This document shows, in pieces, positions 22,141 through 34,611 of a DNA stretch of 64,000 nt. The DNA comes from Macrocystis pyrifera. Lineage: Eukaryota; Sar; Phaeophyceae; Laminariales; Laminariaceae. How positions within the stretch are numbered: position 1 is the stretch's first letter; each line of letters opens with the position of its first letter. The DNA is taken from assembly GCA_031763025.1 (NCBI GenBank), contig JASSKH010000012.1, positions 5,241,397-5,305,396 on the forward strand, in the 5' to 3' direction. The notes below the pieces were generated by a model. That model saw nothing but the letters and a program-made list of their open reading frames with translations. It was not told where the DNA came from and ran no database searches. A program made the translations under genes and the position numbers.

Positions 22141-23700
22141 CTCGTTCTGCCGGGTCCCTGGAGTTGCACAGGTATGTACGTTGTCACCTAACTTATTCAA
22201 GATATATATTAACGACCTGATAGTAGCAGTCGAGGCAGCAAGGCAGGGAGTCACGGTAGGGGAAGACACGGTGTCGGGATTGATGTTCGCGGATGACTTC
22301 GTGGGGATATCAGAAACACCCGAAGGATTGCAGAATCGAATAGAGAAGGCGCTAGAATACACCAGGAAATGGAGGGTGACGGCGAACGTCAAGAAACGCG
22401 CAGTAGTTGTTTGTAACGAAGATAAGGTAAACCCGGTAAATTTCAGTTGGAAGTGGGGAGAAGATGATGAATTGCTGATCGTAGACCAGTGTACATGCCT
22501 TGGCGTAGAGATCTCAACATACTGCTCTTGTAATATATACATATAGCAAAAATAATAGGAAAGAGTAAGGCACAACTAGGCAAGATGGATGCGATCCTAA
22601 CAGACTCGAACCTTGACACTAGGATTAAGAGATGTATCCTGATGAATGTGATAGTACCAAAGCTAGAATATGCAAGAGAAGTATGGGAAGGGAACGCGAA
22701 ACTCGTCAAACAGTTGGAAACAGTACAAATGACAGCAGCTAAAAAAATCCCAAGATGCTCATGTAAGACAAGTAATACAGTATTAAGAGCAGAACTGGGA
22801 ATGCACCCACTCAAGACAAATAGAGGCATGAGAAAGTTGAACTGGCAATATAAAGTAAGAAAAACATGCCACAAAAGAGGTTGCCAGCCGTAGTTGATAG
22901 AGCTGTATGAGAAAGTATCAAAAGGGCGAGCTGGAATAAGGTGGGATGGCGTAGTTGAGAAAGTGTGGAAGGATGTAGGGGGAAACCAAGAAGAGATTAT
23001 GGCCGCCGGGAAGTTTGGGAGGTACAAGGCAGAAGTAGAAGAAAGGATAGAAAGAAGGGAAAGGCTAGCGCTAAGAAACAAGATGGAATCGGAAAAACAC
23101 TTGAGAGATATACGGGGGATTGAGGGAAGGAACAGGAATGAAAACGTATTTGCATGGCCCAATGGACTATACGAACACGCTGAAACTGCGCTTTCGTGTA
23201 GGGGACCTGGACCTGCAGAAAGAAGAAAGAGGTATACCAGTAGCCGGGAGGAGGAGGAAGTAGACGCACAGATGTGCCCGTGTGGCAAAGCAATAGAGAG
23301 TAGAACTCACATAGTAGGATAATGTGAAATATACAAGGAGGAACGGGATGTGTTAGAAGAGGAGATGAGGGAAATAGACGAATGTGGCATGGAGGAGTTT
23401 GATACAATGAATATCAGCGAGAAAACGATCGCTATCCTAGGAGATGGATGGTGGCCACAGGAGGCCAAACAGGAAGGGAATAAGATTAGCAAAAAGTTTA
23501 TGTGTAATGTATGGAAACAACGTAATGAGCGCCCAATTGTTGGAGGTGTCTCTATTAGGAGTAGGAACGGTGCTCCGTCTCGAAAGGGATGCGTGATTAA
23601 TGGTCAAATAACTAGGGCAAGCAACAAATGAGTACCCCCCCTCCCCCGCGCCCCCCCCTAGAATGGGAGCCTTGAGGGAGTAAATACAGAAATAAGAAAT
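22141..23700 (+). mobile_element. 5'-truncated LINE (non-LTR retrotransposon)
   Basis: Encodes the second half of a reverse transcriptase and a long C-terminal region, then a C-rich 3' tail (23630-23660). It begins directly after a MITE, within the RT domain, so the 5' half (including any endonuclease) is missing. The element's last 60-70 bp recur as free fragments at 1041, 12540 and 45868. No A-tail is obvious; the C-rich tract may be the natural 3' end. Confidence 0.85.
22148..23630 (+). pseudogene. LINE reverse transcriptase, C-terminal half, broken
   Basis: Reverse transcriptase would copy the element's RNA at the target site. Visible landmarks are CTLSPNLFKIYINDL (RT block with conserved SP and ND), the catalytic LMFADDFVGI at about 22280-22310 (FADD form of the YxDD box), a thumb-like LEYTRKWRVTANVKK and a WKWGEDDELLIVDQCTCLGV segment. 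After about 22505 the frame shifts; reading resumes at about 22585 as MDAILTDSNLDTRIKRCILM. Further breaks are an in-frame TAG at 22891-22893 and a TAA at 23320-23322. The C-terminal region contains a Cys/His cluster (CPCGKAIESRTHIVG), which resembles the zinc-knuckle end common in such LINEs. The C-terminus reads RNGAPSRKGCVINGQ. At least three lesions make it inactive. Confidence 0.85.
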
Positions 23701-24968
<1,268 letters not shown>

Positions 24969-25371
24969 TTTTTAGCGAGACGAGTTCAACCCTTTCTTCC
25001 CTCGTCGACTGGCGTCTAATTGCGCACATAAAATCTAAATCTGACCACTAAAAATTGTTTTGTTCCCATACACGGGGAGTGCAGTCCTGAAAGCTACATG
25101 CCGCTTGGAGATAAGTACCGGCTCAAGGGGGCTCGACATGGCTTGGCATGGGCATGCACGAAAAGCAACCACTCTGTATCTAGAAATAAAATATCGTTCT
25201 TGTGTTCCAATATATATTCAATTTTAAAGGTCTCTTTATTTTGGGACAGAGTGACGCACTATCCATTCCCCGGTGTAAACAAGACATTCGGGCTGGGGCC
25301 TGTCGGGACTTCAGAGTGAAAAATTTACGACTGAAAAGTAAGTGATGAGCACATACGAGCAAAGCGCCTGC

Positions 25372-25545
25372 TGCGTGATTGGAGTGGGACAGGTACGAAG
25401 TGGTGTCCGAGTTACAATGGTTGATGCAAGGAGTCGTACGGCAGCGGGCGCAGCATGAACCCTGCCAGGGTATATCCGTACTGCCGGGCGCTCTCACTCA
25501 TGCAGCAGAGCTCGTAGGAGGTTGACGACGCCAAAGTTATGTGAT
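25372..25545 (+). repeat. Dispersed repeat C, longest copy
   Basis: GTCCGAGTTACAATGGTTGA, TGCAAGGAGTCGTACGGCA, CTGCCGGGCGCTCTCACTCA and a right end with GTAGGAGGTTGACGACGCC. It shares the first three blocks with the copy at 8420 and the ends with 11085 and 45425. Confidence 0.65.
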
Positions 25546-25558
25546 TGTTTTGGTCGCT

Positions 25559-25760
25559 TCCCCTCAACCCTTTCAGGACTGTTAGGACTGCAGTCCCGAT
25601 ACGGAGACAAGCCAGTCAAATTCCAGGTGTATTGTCCCCTAAGCGGGACTGCAGCCCTAGCCCTAGAAAATGTTATGAAATAGTAATAGTAGGGGTACCA
25701 AACGGCTTTTAAAACCTCTTTAGGGCCCCACTCCCGTTTCGGGGACAATTTACTTGAAAC
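25559..25760. mobile_element. MITE family 2 copies, diverged
   Basis: AACCCTTTCAGGACTG...GCAGTCCCGATACGGAGACA then ATTCCAGGTGTATTGTCCCC, AGCGGGACTGCAG is a full copy. A second partial copy (CACTCCCGTTTCGGGGACAA) lies at 25725-25755. Confidence 0.65.
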
Positions 25761-26191
25761 TAAGAGTACAATATTTGTTTCTGTACAGTGCGGTTCTAAA
25801 AGGGTACTGCTCTATAATATAGCTCCGGTAGTATTGCAGTTCCCTTGTGGGAACAAGACACTTCGACTTACTTGGCATTAGACCCGGATTCAGGTCCACG
25901 TACAGCGCGGTACTACGGTTAAAGGCTCAGTTGGGTTGGATCACACAGTTAGGTTGGATCAAACAGGCCTGACGCATTCCTCTCTTGAAACTGCGACCCC
26001 CGTTGAAGTAACCGCGCACATGCGGGTACAGGTACAGGATCGTACCGGCAGAGCGATGCTTTTTTCCTTTTTTCTTTTTTCTGTTTGTTCAGACACCCGG
26101 TCGTGCATTCGAAGGTAGGTATGCAGCGCTGCAATATGCTATTCTGAAATTAGCAAAACGCCAGTTCGCTGTCGACGAAAAAATTAAACTG

Positions 26192-26301
26192 TTACGGGCG
26201 ACAATAGTAAATGGGACGTACAGCAGTACACACACCTATATAAATACCTATTTTTTACAAAAAAAAAAGTTTAGTCCTATGTACTATGGTCCCCGTAATA
26301 A
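26192..26301 (+). mobile_element. MITE family 1 copy with CAGCAG variant
   Basis: Left arm TTACGGGCGACAATAG, right arm ACTATGGTCCCCGTAA. Where the family has GGACCTACGGTACAC, this copy has GGACGTACAGCAGTACAC, placing a TA-CAGCAG-TA word inside the element. Confidence 0.85.
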
Positions 26302-26504
26302 CAGTTCAGGCACCTGGTACCACTCATTCCGTCAACTGGCACGCCACTCTGATCGGTAATATAAGCACCATTTGCAGTGTCATATGAGCACCAAACGGAG
26401 CTTAACTTTCCCCCCAGAGTGACTCAGAGTAAGGATCGTTTCGATTGAATAGAAGCACAGCAACAACAGCCAGCAGTTAGTTCGTACTGCAAAACATCAT
26501 GTAG

Positions 26505-26635
26505 CACATACATATACATATACTTCGTATACTAGTATGAATACTAGTATGAATACTAGTACTAATATACATATACTTTGTGTACTAGTATTAATATACT
26601 TACACTGTATATGTATATTAATATTGATAGTTGCA
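26505..26635. repeat. Palindromic ACTAGTAT/ATACATATAC tract
   Basis: Repeated ATACTAGTAT and TATACATATACTT words, self-complementary, able to fold into cruciform arms. No TIR element boundary was recognised. Confidence 0.65.
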
Positions 26636-27329
26636 ACTGAACATTTGGTCCTTCATCAATCAATCAATTAAGCTATTTGGAGTAGAGCACATCCCACGGC
26701 GGTGCTGGTTATCGTTGTGCTAGTTGTGGTTGGCCGGCCGCGCGGGAACGCCGTACACATTGAAATATTTTGCTGTTTTCTCGGAGGTTCAGAGATCACA
26801 CAGCTCGGGCGGGTTTGTGACGGTCTCTTTTTCCCCAGTCACTGCTTTCTATACACTTGCTCAGTGCTTTTTTTATCGACCACACTCGGGAGGGTGACGA
26901 GATACTTGCTACAGATCTGTGCGGCGGGGTTCCTTGTGTTTAGATTCCCCCCTGGTCTTGCGTATTGCTGCTTATGGGCACCGTGTACTGCTTTGTAATG
27001 AGGGCACTTTGGGGCCGGGTGCGAGTGAAGGGATGTTTCGATACTGTGTATATATTGGCTGTCGCAGACGATTGCAAACACAGTACCATAACTACTTCAT
27101 TTAGCTACGTATTAGGTTTCAAAGTGGCACACATCGATCGATGGTTCTACAGCAGTATCTACTGATGCCGCTGTAAATGTGTTGTTGTGGTATGGCCGCC
27201 CACGGGAGGACCTGAAATGGGCGTTCATTGATGCAATACTAGTTTGAAGGCGTGCACACACTTGGCGGGGTGCAAAATGAGGCAAGAGCTGACCTCTCCC
27301 CCCCCCCCCCCTTTTTCATATATCTTCAG

Positions 27330-27389
27330 CGCAGCCGAGTTGGACAATACTACGAAAAAGCTCTTGTGACCAAGCGCACAGCACACGTG
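27330..27389 (+). CDS. Putative small internal exon
   Basis: I do not recognise the protein. A long pyrimidine tract (C12, T5) ending ATATCTTCAG at 27329 is followed by exactly 20 codons, RSRVGQYYEKALVTKRTAHV. These close at a consensus donor GTG/GTGAGT (27390). Both phases are 0. The splice sites are the best pair in the window, and the residue composition is unlike the flanking sequence. It may belong to the same gene as the terminal exon candidate ending at 28181, because both are on the plus strand and 0.6 kb apart, but the intervening exon connection was not resolved. A basic helical segment is all that can be said. Confidence 0.55.
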
Positions 27390-28034
27390 GTGAGTGACAA
27401 CGCAGGAGGGCCTGTTTCAACCCCCGTCGAGCTGCTCGCAAGTCATTGTGGGGGGCCCGAGGTCTTTTGTGTTGTTAGGCGAAGGATCATTTTTGCACTG
27501 GAAAATATTTTGCTTGTAGATCTATACTCGAGCAAATTTGCACGTGCGTACACTTCAATCCTTTTTTGGAACGAATTGAAGTATATTATTAGTAGTTGCA
27601 CGCACGCTTGTTCTGGGATAAAATATTTGTTATCAGTAGTGTGGTATCGTTTTCGTATTTTTTCTTGTCGAATAGTTCATACGCATGCGTCATTGGCGTC
27701 GAGGGCAGGACGAAGAAATTCTGAAACAAGCGGATAGAGTTAGTATTGGCCTCTCCTGCGATCGCTGAGCAGGTCCCACCAACCTTTTCATATTTCGTAC
27801 CCACAGTTGTTTGGTTACGTACTGCTGTTGTTGTAGTATTACATAGAAATAAGTAAAATGGTATATAAATATATATTTACCTGGTAATACATACCATACT
27901 GAACTGCCTGTACGGACGTCACGCACGAATCTTTTTACTTCGTACAATATATATGTAGGCTTTTCTCATCACGCTTCAATGTTTTTTTGTTTTTGTTTTT
28001 TTTTTTTTTGGCTGTACCACCGTCTCCGTATGAA

Positions 28035-28181
28035 TGCATGAGTGTCTCGGTATCAATGTCTCGGTATCAACTGATACCGAGTAGTGCGATGGGCGCTTGC
28101 TTTGTCGAAGCCCCTTCATCTTCGGATCCCAAAGATGACGAGGACATGGAGGATATATATGTAGATCGATCGTTCTTGTAA
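28035..28181 (+). CDS. Putative terminal exon with acidic tail
   Basis: I do not recognise it. The open block reads MSRYQLIPSSAMGACFVEAP, then SSSDPKDDEDMEDIYVDRSF and L, then a TAA at 28179-28181. The Ser/Asp/Glu-rich end is codon-plausible and unlike a random frame. A T-rich tract lies at 27985-28010, but several AG dinucleotides are possible acceptors (after GCATGAG or ACCGAG), so the exon start is approximate. It probably forms the C-terminus of the gene containing the exon at 27330-27389. Confidence 0.4.
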   Translation, partial: CMSVSVSMSRYQLIPSSAMGACFVEAPSSSDPKDDEDMEDIYVDRSFL

Positions 28182-28659
28182 ATTTACGTTGGGGTCGGGC
28201 TAATTTTCTCGTTCAGCTCTCGGGGTGTCGCGATTTTTACTATTCGCATTAATATGTACTGTCCCAAACTCGCACGATTTCCCAAATCTATATTTTCCAT
28301 TGTACGAGTGAGAGCAAAATTCACACCAGATACGTACGTATTATATGTGCCAGGCATGTGCATACGTACGATATACACCTGGTATATATGAGGTACCTGG
28401 GATGCATTCGCACTATATTAATAATTTTCCATTTGGCACGGCTGGGACATAATGACAGCTCCAGACTCCATCCCCAAGCCATCGGTGTGGGCCTGTCACC
28501 CCCCCCCCCCCCCCGCCGTCTCCTTCCTTTTCTTACTTGCGACCCCTAAGCTTGTGAGACGCGATAACGTTGTGAGTGCTTCGTATATATCGCTCTTCTC
28601 GCAACATTATACATACCTCGAGTAACAACGTATCACTCGGAAAACAATAAGCTACCTTA

Positions 28660-28770
28660 TGGGGCCTAATACAGCGGCTTGGCCACGTCCTAACTTGGTG
28701 TTAGCGTTGGAGGAGCAATGGCGACCATCTGATGTCGCCGAGGACACGGGTTCGAATCTCACTTCGAACG
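28660..28770 (+). other. tRNA-like B-box segment
   Basis: GGGTTCGAATCTCACTTCGA is a good internal promoter B-box, but the T-stem pairs poorly and no acceptor stem closes. A similar GGGTTCGAATCTCAGGTCGA lies at 59030. These may be SINE remnants or pseudo-tRNAs. Confidence 0.3.
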
Positions 28771-29059
28771 CTTCCTTTATACAAACGCCTGCGCGTGCGG
28801 TCCCCAAAGACATACTTCCCTGGCTCCCCAGGTATTGAAACGAAGCTGGTAGGTCAGCATACGGCCGTGTATACGGTGCCGACGCGCCAACGATCCCGCC
28901 GTTCAGAGAGGGGTAGAGTGTTGTGAAGATTACCCTGGGCTTGGTAGTTGATTGATCTTTTACGCCTATAGCCCAGTAGGTAACACCTTCACATATATTA
29001 TGCGTAAAAACTATCGTTGTAACGCAATGCTTGTTCTCGATCTCGGCCGCTCCGGTAGC

Positions 29060-30300
29060 AAAACTTTGTGTATAACGCAACGTTAGAAACTGTCCAGACT
29101 CGTGCGATATCCACTTACCGCCATGAACATTCCGCCGATTCGCTAACTTGCTATTACTAATGTAATGCTATGCTATTGGAGGCTCCAGGCGTAACACCCT
29201 GACATTCATTGCGTTGGGGTTCAGGGTGTGTGATGTTGGGGACAACGCTCTAACAAAATGGGCGTTAATATAGCGATGATCGTGTTTCCCGTAACACTGA
29301 TATATATAACAGTCAGTGTACTATTCGACCGTTTATCGAGCCCCAATATTTGTCCTTTTAGGGCGGGATAACGTAACGCGCTAGGTCACCTGACGTAAGC
29401 TATAGGTAAGTAACCTCTCTCTCCAATCTGGAGATGGTCGCGAAGTAACACTATGATGTTGGGATGTCACTTAAATGCCGAGGGCTGTGTAACGTTATTT
29501 TAGGATGCTACTCGCATCAAAGATCTGACTGCTGTAACGTTTAGTTTCCACGTTGCCGTAAATGACGGCTGGACGTAACACTACGTTACTATCATACTTG
29601 ACGGTTGGACCCGCCATTGCTGCAAAATAATGTTGCTATATATGCTACCGTTTTCGTCTCTGGGGTGCACAACATATATATTTTCTATCTAATACTACAG
29701 TGTTACACTCAAGCGGAGTCAGTCGCGGAGTAACATTAATGCCCGCCATTTACTGGATTTCAACAGACCCTCTCGCACGCGGGGACACCTGTAACAATAT
29801 CCCGGGAGGGAAGTATACCACAACATCCCCGGTAAAAAAACGCCTCTCTGCACTATTAAAAATCATTACAGGGGATATTGAGGAGAGGTCTCCACAAAAA
29901 TTAATCGTCCAAAGATTTTTAGGATCTCCGGCCAGTACGATACCCATCTACTATTACGCAGGTACGTTATCCATCTGTAACGAGTTGCAACTTAGTCTGC
30001 ATACTAGCACGTACGAGCTAACACAGCAGTGACATACTTTTGATTCTAGATTGGGGATGTACCGTCCCTGCTAACTTGTGAAACTACAGAATTTGCAAAC
30101 TTGTACGAGCCAACACAATACCGGGTGTGAGTGTTTTATGGATCATGGATCATGTACGTTGTTTACCTACTACTACCGTATCATGTGTCACGATGTGCAA
30201 TTTGTATTTCGGCCAACAACCTGAATTTGCACAATGAGCCACGTACTACAACGAAGTAACACCTTACTCTGTTGCTAATACGGAATCTATAGCTGACACG
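29060..30300. repeat. GTAACACT/GTAACGTT-motif array
   Basis: GTAAC or its complement recurs about every 50-70 bp, often as GTAACACT, GTAACGTT or CGTAACACTACGTTAC, in otherwise dissimilar sequence. More than fifteen occurrences were noted. The intervening DNA shows no coding block. Confidence 0.6.
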
Positions 30301-30391
30301 ATAACATTCATTCATTGTGTTAAGAAATCGCCCGCGTACAAAAAATATCTTCACAACATCTATAAACAAGGTAACTTCCAGCAGTAGTAAC

Positions 30392-30658
30392 TGTTAAGAT
30401 CAAGGTTGTGGGACACTTTGTATCCCTGGACAGGTCTGCCTTTCAAGTTGGTAATCGTTGGTACTCACGTGTGTGTGTTGCTGGGTTAGCTATAGAAGAA
30501 GAGCAGTTTTATTCCTTTCGTGCACGCGGAGACTGAGACCAAGCTCGTGCGTCTCTGTCCATCTAAGATACGCCTTCCAAGTACAACAAATACGTTCCCA
30601 GTGCCTGAACCAAGGTAATTACCGGGCTTTCAACCTCATACCAAGCAGTATCATCACA
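30392..30658 (-). repeat. LTR (3' LTR in element orientation)
   Basis: Shares GGGACACTTTGTATCCCTGG, AGAAGAGCAGTTTTATT, GAGACTGAGACCAAGCTCGT and GGTAATTACCGGGCTTTCAA with the other LTR and with the solo copy at 61998-62269. Confidence 0.88.
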
Positions 30659-30949
30659 CAAGCCCACTCTGATGAGCCGTATATGCAGAATTATGGGAAA
30701 TTCATGGAAACCCCGATTCCACGAACTAGAACACGAGTCGCCCACAACTCTGCAAACGCGTCCTGGTCTGCAAATGAGCGGCCGATTGTCCAAACCTGCC
30801 GACACTGAGCGGGGGGGGCAGGCAGGAAAAATTTCGCAAAAACACATCCCCATCCAGCCCAAAAAAAAGAAAACACACCAGAAACATATCGAGCATACAA
30901 AAATCATCCTCCAAAGTCCAGGAAAATAACACCAAATAAATAAATATCG

Positions 30950-31842
30950 AGTGCAGTTAAGAAGCGAAAATCAGCTATCCACGGCGGCACCTCGAGATTC
31001 ATCTACGTTACGCTGGACCGACCCCCCGTGCAAACGCGCTAGCCAAGTGAATTTGCAGACACCAAGAACCTCGTACAGCTCTCGTCGAAGTCGTGTAGCG
31101 CGCCGGAGAACGAGGAAGCTTTATTGGTCCCGGGTCGTCCAAAAATCGAACCTAATATACTCCATCCGTTGGCGTAGTTGCGCTGATTTTCCCGAGCCAC
31201 CACAGACCGTCGTCGCCCTTATACCAAAAGTGGGCCCCGTTGGGAAGTACAGTGTTGCTGTATCGGCGGAGCCAATCGGCGTGCGATACGCAGCCATAGC
31301 CGGGTGCCCGAAACCGCTCGCCGCTACTCCGAGAAAGCTCCCGTTGTGCCGCTCCAATTCTCATTCGGCGATACAGGCGGTTGGTTTGGCGGTGTTGGTT
31401 CGGGGTGCCGGCCCAGTAGCGCAAAATTGCGTGGCGAGAAAGCTAAAGGTCCATTTCCCGTTCCCAGGATGGCCGGGATAGTCCTGTCCAGTGCGTCTCG
31501 TACATCACCGCGATGACGCCACCTCGACCTCTAACCGATTGATGCCCAGTATTCTTTTCCACTTCGAGTCGTTCAAGAGGGGTCGAAACGTCGTCCTCGG
31601 TGACGTGGTACGGGGGGGATTTCTCGAAGAAATTGTTGAGCACGTATTGCGTTATCCCCGCCGGCAAGTACTTCGGCATGTCGCCACGGTCGTGGGGGGT
31701 GACACAGGGCTTGCAGTGTTGAACTGATACGCGCCGGCGAGCCTCAGCGCCGGGCATATCGGAAAGAAGATCCAAATCGAGAAATTTTGCTCCGAGAGGA
31801 GATCTATCCCGGGGTGTCCGCTGAGTCCTGCCGACGACGCCA
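30950..31842 (-). pseudogene. LTR-retroelement polyprotein C-terminus, broken
   Basis: On the minus strand the reading contains HWTGLSRPSWEREMDL, then an in-frame TAG near 31446, then LSRHAILRYWAGTPNQ. About 60 residues later it reads GAHFWYKGDDGLWWLGKI, then DGVY, a second TAG near 31150, and VRFLDDPGPIKLP. The THWTGLSRPSWE stretch resembles the closing strand and helix of chromodomains (W-x-G...WE) found at the end of Ty3-type integrases. WWLGKI with VRFLDDPGP resembles a small Tudor/chromo-barrel. The upstream part (31500-31840) begins MASSAGL or a leader and is not alignable to gag by eye. Protease, RT and RNase H are absent. Confidence 0.6.
31826..31842 (-). promoter_or_regulatory. Candidate tRNA primer-binding site
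   Basis: Two bases inside the 5' LTR (element orientation) the sequence is TGGCGTCGTCGGCAGGA. It begins TGG, the complement of a tRNA CCA end, and its complement resembles the T-arm/acceptor end of a serine-type tRNA. Position and sequence are both as expected. An alternative is that it is only the start of a MASSAG reading frame. Confidence 0.5.
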
Positions 31843-31844
31843 CT

Positions 31845-32114
31845 TGTTAAGATCAAAGTTGCGGGACACTTCGTATCCCTGGACAGGTCTGCTTTTTAAG
31901 TCGGTAATCGTTGGTGCGTTGCTTGCTTAGCTATAGAAGAAGAGCAGTTTTATTCTTTTCGTGCACGCGGAGACTGAGACCAAGCTCGTGCGTCTTTGGC
32001 AAACCCTTGGTTTTCCATCTAAGTTACGCCTTCCAAGTACTGCAAATATGTTCCCAGTGCCTGAACCCAGGTAATTACCGGGCTTTCAACCTCATACTAA
32101 GCAGTATCATAACA
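31845..32114 (-). repeat. LTR (5' LTR in element orientation)
   Basis: Pairs with 30392-30658. It carries a short insertion GGCAAACCCTTGG not present in the partner and lacks a block near the TTGGTACTCACG of the partner. Confidence 0.88.
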
Positions 32115-32289
32115 TAACGTAGTGCTGAGCCCCCGCTGAACCGTGATATTGATGTGAAACATTTTGTGTTAGTGTATCCGAAGTGTTAACACTTACCGCA
32201 GCCTGGGCAATTCCTATTTCACAATAGTCTCGTACCAGGGAGTACGTACGTATATTTTCATCATATTTTCTGGAAGCTGTCTATTAGTC

Positions 32290-32810
32290 GGAATTGTCCG
32301 AAAAAATTGTTGTAGAAACACTCTATTAATACGTGTTAATTGGAGTTGTCCAGACAACTTATCACAGCGACTGTCTGTTATTTGGAAGTTTTGAGGACTA
32401 TTGATTTTGGGGCACTATTAAGTAGAGTTGTCGAGAGAGTTGATTTTGGCGATTCTAATTTACTGAAAACACCCGAAATCAATTGTCCAGACAATTCCAA
32501 GTAGTAGGCAGTCTCCGGGATCAATTGTCAAGACAAATCCAGTTTATTGACAGTGTTGTACCTAAGAAAAGTCTCCGAAATCATTTGTTTGGACAATCCC
32601 AATGAGTAGAATTCACCAGACAGTTATGCTCAGACAAATCCTGTTTAGAGACAGACCCTGTAATCTGCCAGGACAAGTAAATTCGATAGACAGTCTCCGA
32701 AACAATTTTCTGGACAATCCCAAGTATTATCTGAACAGTTGATTGTCTAACAAAACCAGTCTCCGAATCTTGTCTGGACAATTCCAACTGCTACCAATTA
32801 ATAGACGGTC
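32290..32810. repeat. TTGTCCAGACAA palindrome array
   Basis: At least ten units of about 42-50 bp combine AATTGTCCAGACAATTCC or its variants with CAGTCTCCGAAATC. The core ATTGTCCAGACAAT is an imperfect palindrome, repeated at regular spacing. No open frame spans it. Confidence 0.8.
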
Positions 32811-34299
32811 TCTCTTCCTCCGGATAACGAGCTATCTATACTATGTGCTTCATCCTGAAGCCCATGAAAACTCCCAGCATACCGACGACCGACATCGACA
32901 AAGTTCGAAGGGCGTAGTGAAAGTCACATCCGCATTGGTCGGGACACTTCGAGGAGCCGACTTTGAGCAAACGGACCCATTTACTTGAGCCCTCACCAAC
33001 CATGCAAATTTCGTCGGGTCACCGCAGACTAACGCGTGTGGCCGTCTCTGAGCGCTTGGTTTACTTGAAGAACAAAACATGTCTAAACTTGCGAATCGAT
33101 TTTTTCCTTGAAAGTATTTTGACAAGTTTGGTGTAGTATTTCGATCAAAGCGATCAAAGCGTGCGACGGGGTGTGTAGGTTCGAGCGTAGTTTTACCAAT
33201 CTGGCCGAGATTCACCATTGCTCGTGTTTTAACAGGAACCTTTTGACCTAGCGCGGGTACATTTCAGGCTCTCTCCATCAGGACATCGAGCGATGTGCTC
33301 GATCCTAGAGCCCATCGAATCTCCATCCACATGAACCAGGACCACACTGCCACGGAGTATACAAAAACGAAGCTGGATGCACGGCCTGATCCTGAACGCT
33401 CAGAACGAGGGACAAACGAGTTCAAACATAATGATCACCGAGGGCACCCCTCGTCGCCCTTTATTTGTCTCCTGTCCCGTCTTGGTTGGGGAGTTGTTTC
33501 GCGTCTCAGCGTCGCAGACTTGCCAACTTTCAGAGACCCGTGTGATCTTTTTCGAACACACCTGCACACAAGTAAAGCATCGGAATACAACAATAAAAGC
33601 AACGTGGTTGTGTCGCGTACGTTAAATATTGAATACACTGGCAACCCTGGCAGCTCCGTCAACCAGTACAGCAGTATCTGGTATTGCTGGCAGATCTACG
33701 GCCAGCACATAGTTGACCAGGGCCCAGCCCTGTTTCTTATTGCTTCCGGGTGACGCTTGCACAAGGTCAAGTTTGGAACAAGAACCCGGGCGTAGCCCCT
33801 AGCGCTTTTGCCTGCTGTATGTACACTAAATCTCAGTGAAAACCCTATTGATCTCAAAGTTGTGCACGCATGATTGTAGGCAGACAGGTGATATTTAGAA
33901 AACGTCGTAAGTCGTGAAGTTGATTCAAATGTCCGAACGAAGTCTTGAACTGCGCTTGAGCCTGCGGGCAAGAAGGAGTACTGCTGCAAGATGCAGGTGC
34001 CGTACTGCTAGCATCGCTACCATCGAGACGTTCTACGATAGAGGTTCACCCTAACGTCCCCCCAAGGTATAACGCGGAATTCAAGGGGGACAAACATATG
34101 AATACGGCTGCTGATGATGCGACAAGCATCTCGTACGTGTACGTACGAATAATGCTCAATAATGTAGAGCACAAGCAACATACTCATCCTTCAACTGGCG
34201 CCTGGTGAGGAAGCTGTAAAGTTTTCTGCCCAAATGTGATACCCCTCTCTATAGTAGAACGCCACCATCGTTTTTAGTGCCTCTTGGGACTGATGTGAC
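32811..34299. other. Stretch without a confident gene
   Basis: A loose duplication links 32840-32890 and 33290-33340 (GTGCTNNATCCTNNAGCCCAT). An open block at 33295-33753 lacks convincing splice sites. TACAGCAGTATC lies at 33668. Confidence 0.4.
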
Positions 34300-34460
34300 C
34301 ACTACGTACCGCCGTGTCTACGCGAAATTAACTCGCAAAAAAACAGTCAAACCAGATCAAACAGATCTGCGCCGATGATATCGTGGGCCTGTCTCGGCAG
34401 ATACAGCAACTGAACGCGATGTAGCCTCCTCAATCCTGCTGACGACGCCATTGCTTGATT
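34300..34460 (-). mobile_element. Second LTR-retroelement leader fragment
   Basis: On the minus strand, AATGGCGTCGTCAGCAGGAT followed by a MASSAGLRRLHRVQLLYL reading matches the junction after the 5' LTR at 31826-31845 (GTGGCGTCGTCGGCAGGAC). No LTR was recognised beside it. Confidence 0.4.
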
Positions 34461-34611
34461 GGGGTAATCCGGGGGAAGGTTTGTTAGGTACCGGATTACA
34501 AGGGTGCGGTATGGAGCAAGTTCGACAACTGGATCGAGGTTGAGAGGCATTCATTGCTGTATGTAGATAGATAGATGCTCTCCATCACTCCCAACGTTTG
34601 ATGTCTTACAC

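Larger units (their letters stand above)
30392..32114 (-). mobile_element. Degenerate LTR retrotransposon
   Basis: Two direct LTRs of 267 and 270 bp (30392-30658 and 31845-32114) flank about 1.2 kb. The element is bounded by a possible 4-bp target duplication TAAC (30388-30391 and 32115-32118). Each LTR runs TG...CA. The polyprotein remnant and the primer-binding site show minus-strand orientation. The interior is far too short for a full gag-pol, so it is a large deletion derivative: leader joined to the extreme C-terminus of pol. The LTRs differ at many sites, so the insertion is old. Confidence 0.85.

Noticed and set aside
28660-28770. Functional tRNA gene
   Set aside because: The B-box is good but the T-stem and acceptor stem do not pair; kept only as a tRNA-like segment.
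31826-31842. Start of a gag reading frame (MASSAG) as the only explanation
   Set aside because: Position 2 bp from the LTR and the TGG start favour a primer-binding site, though both could be true.
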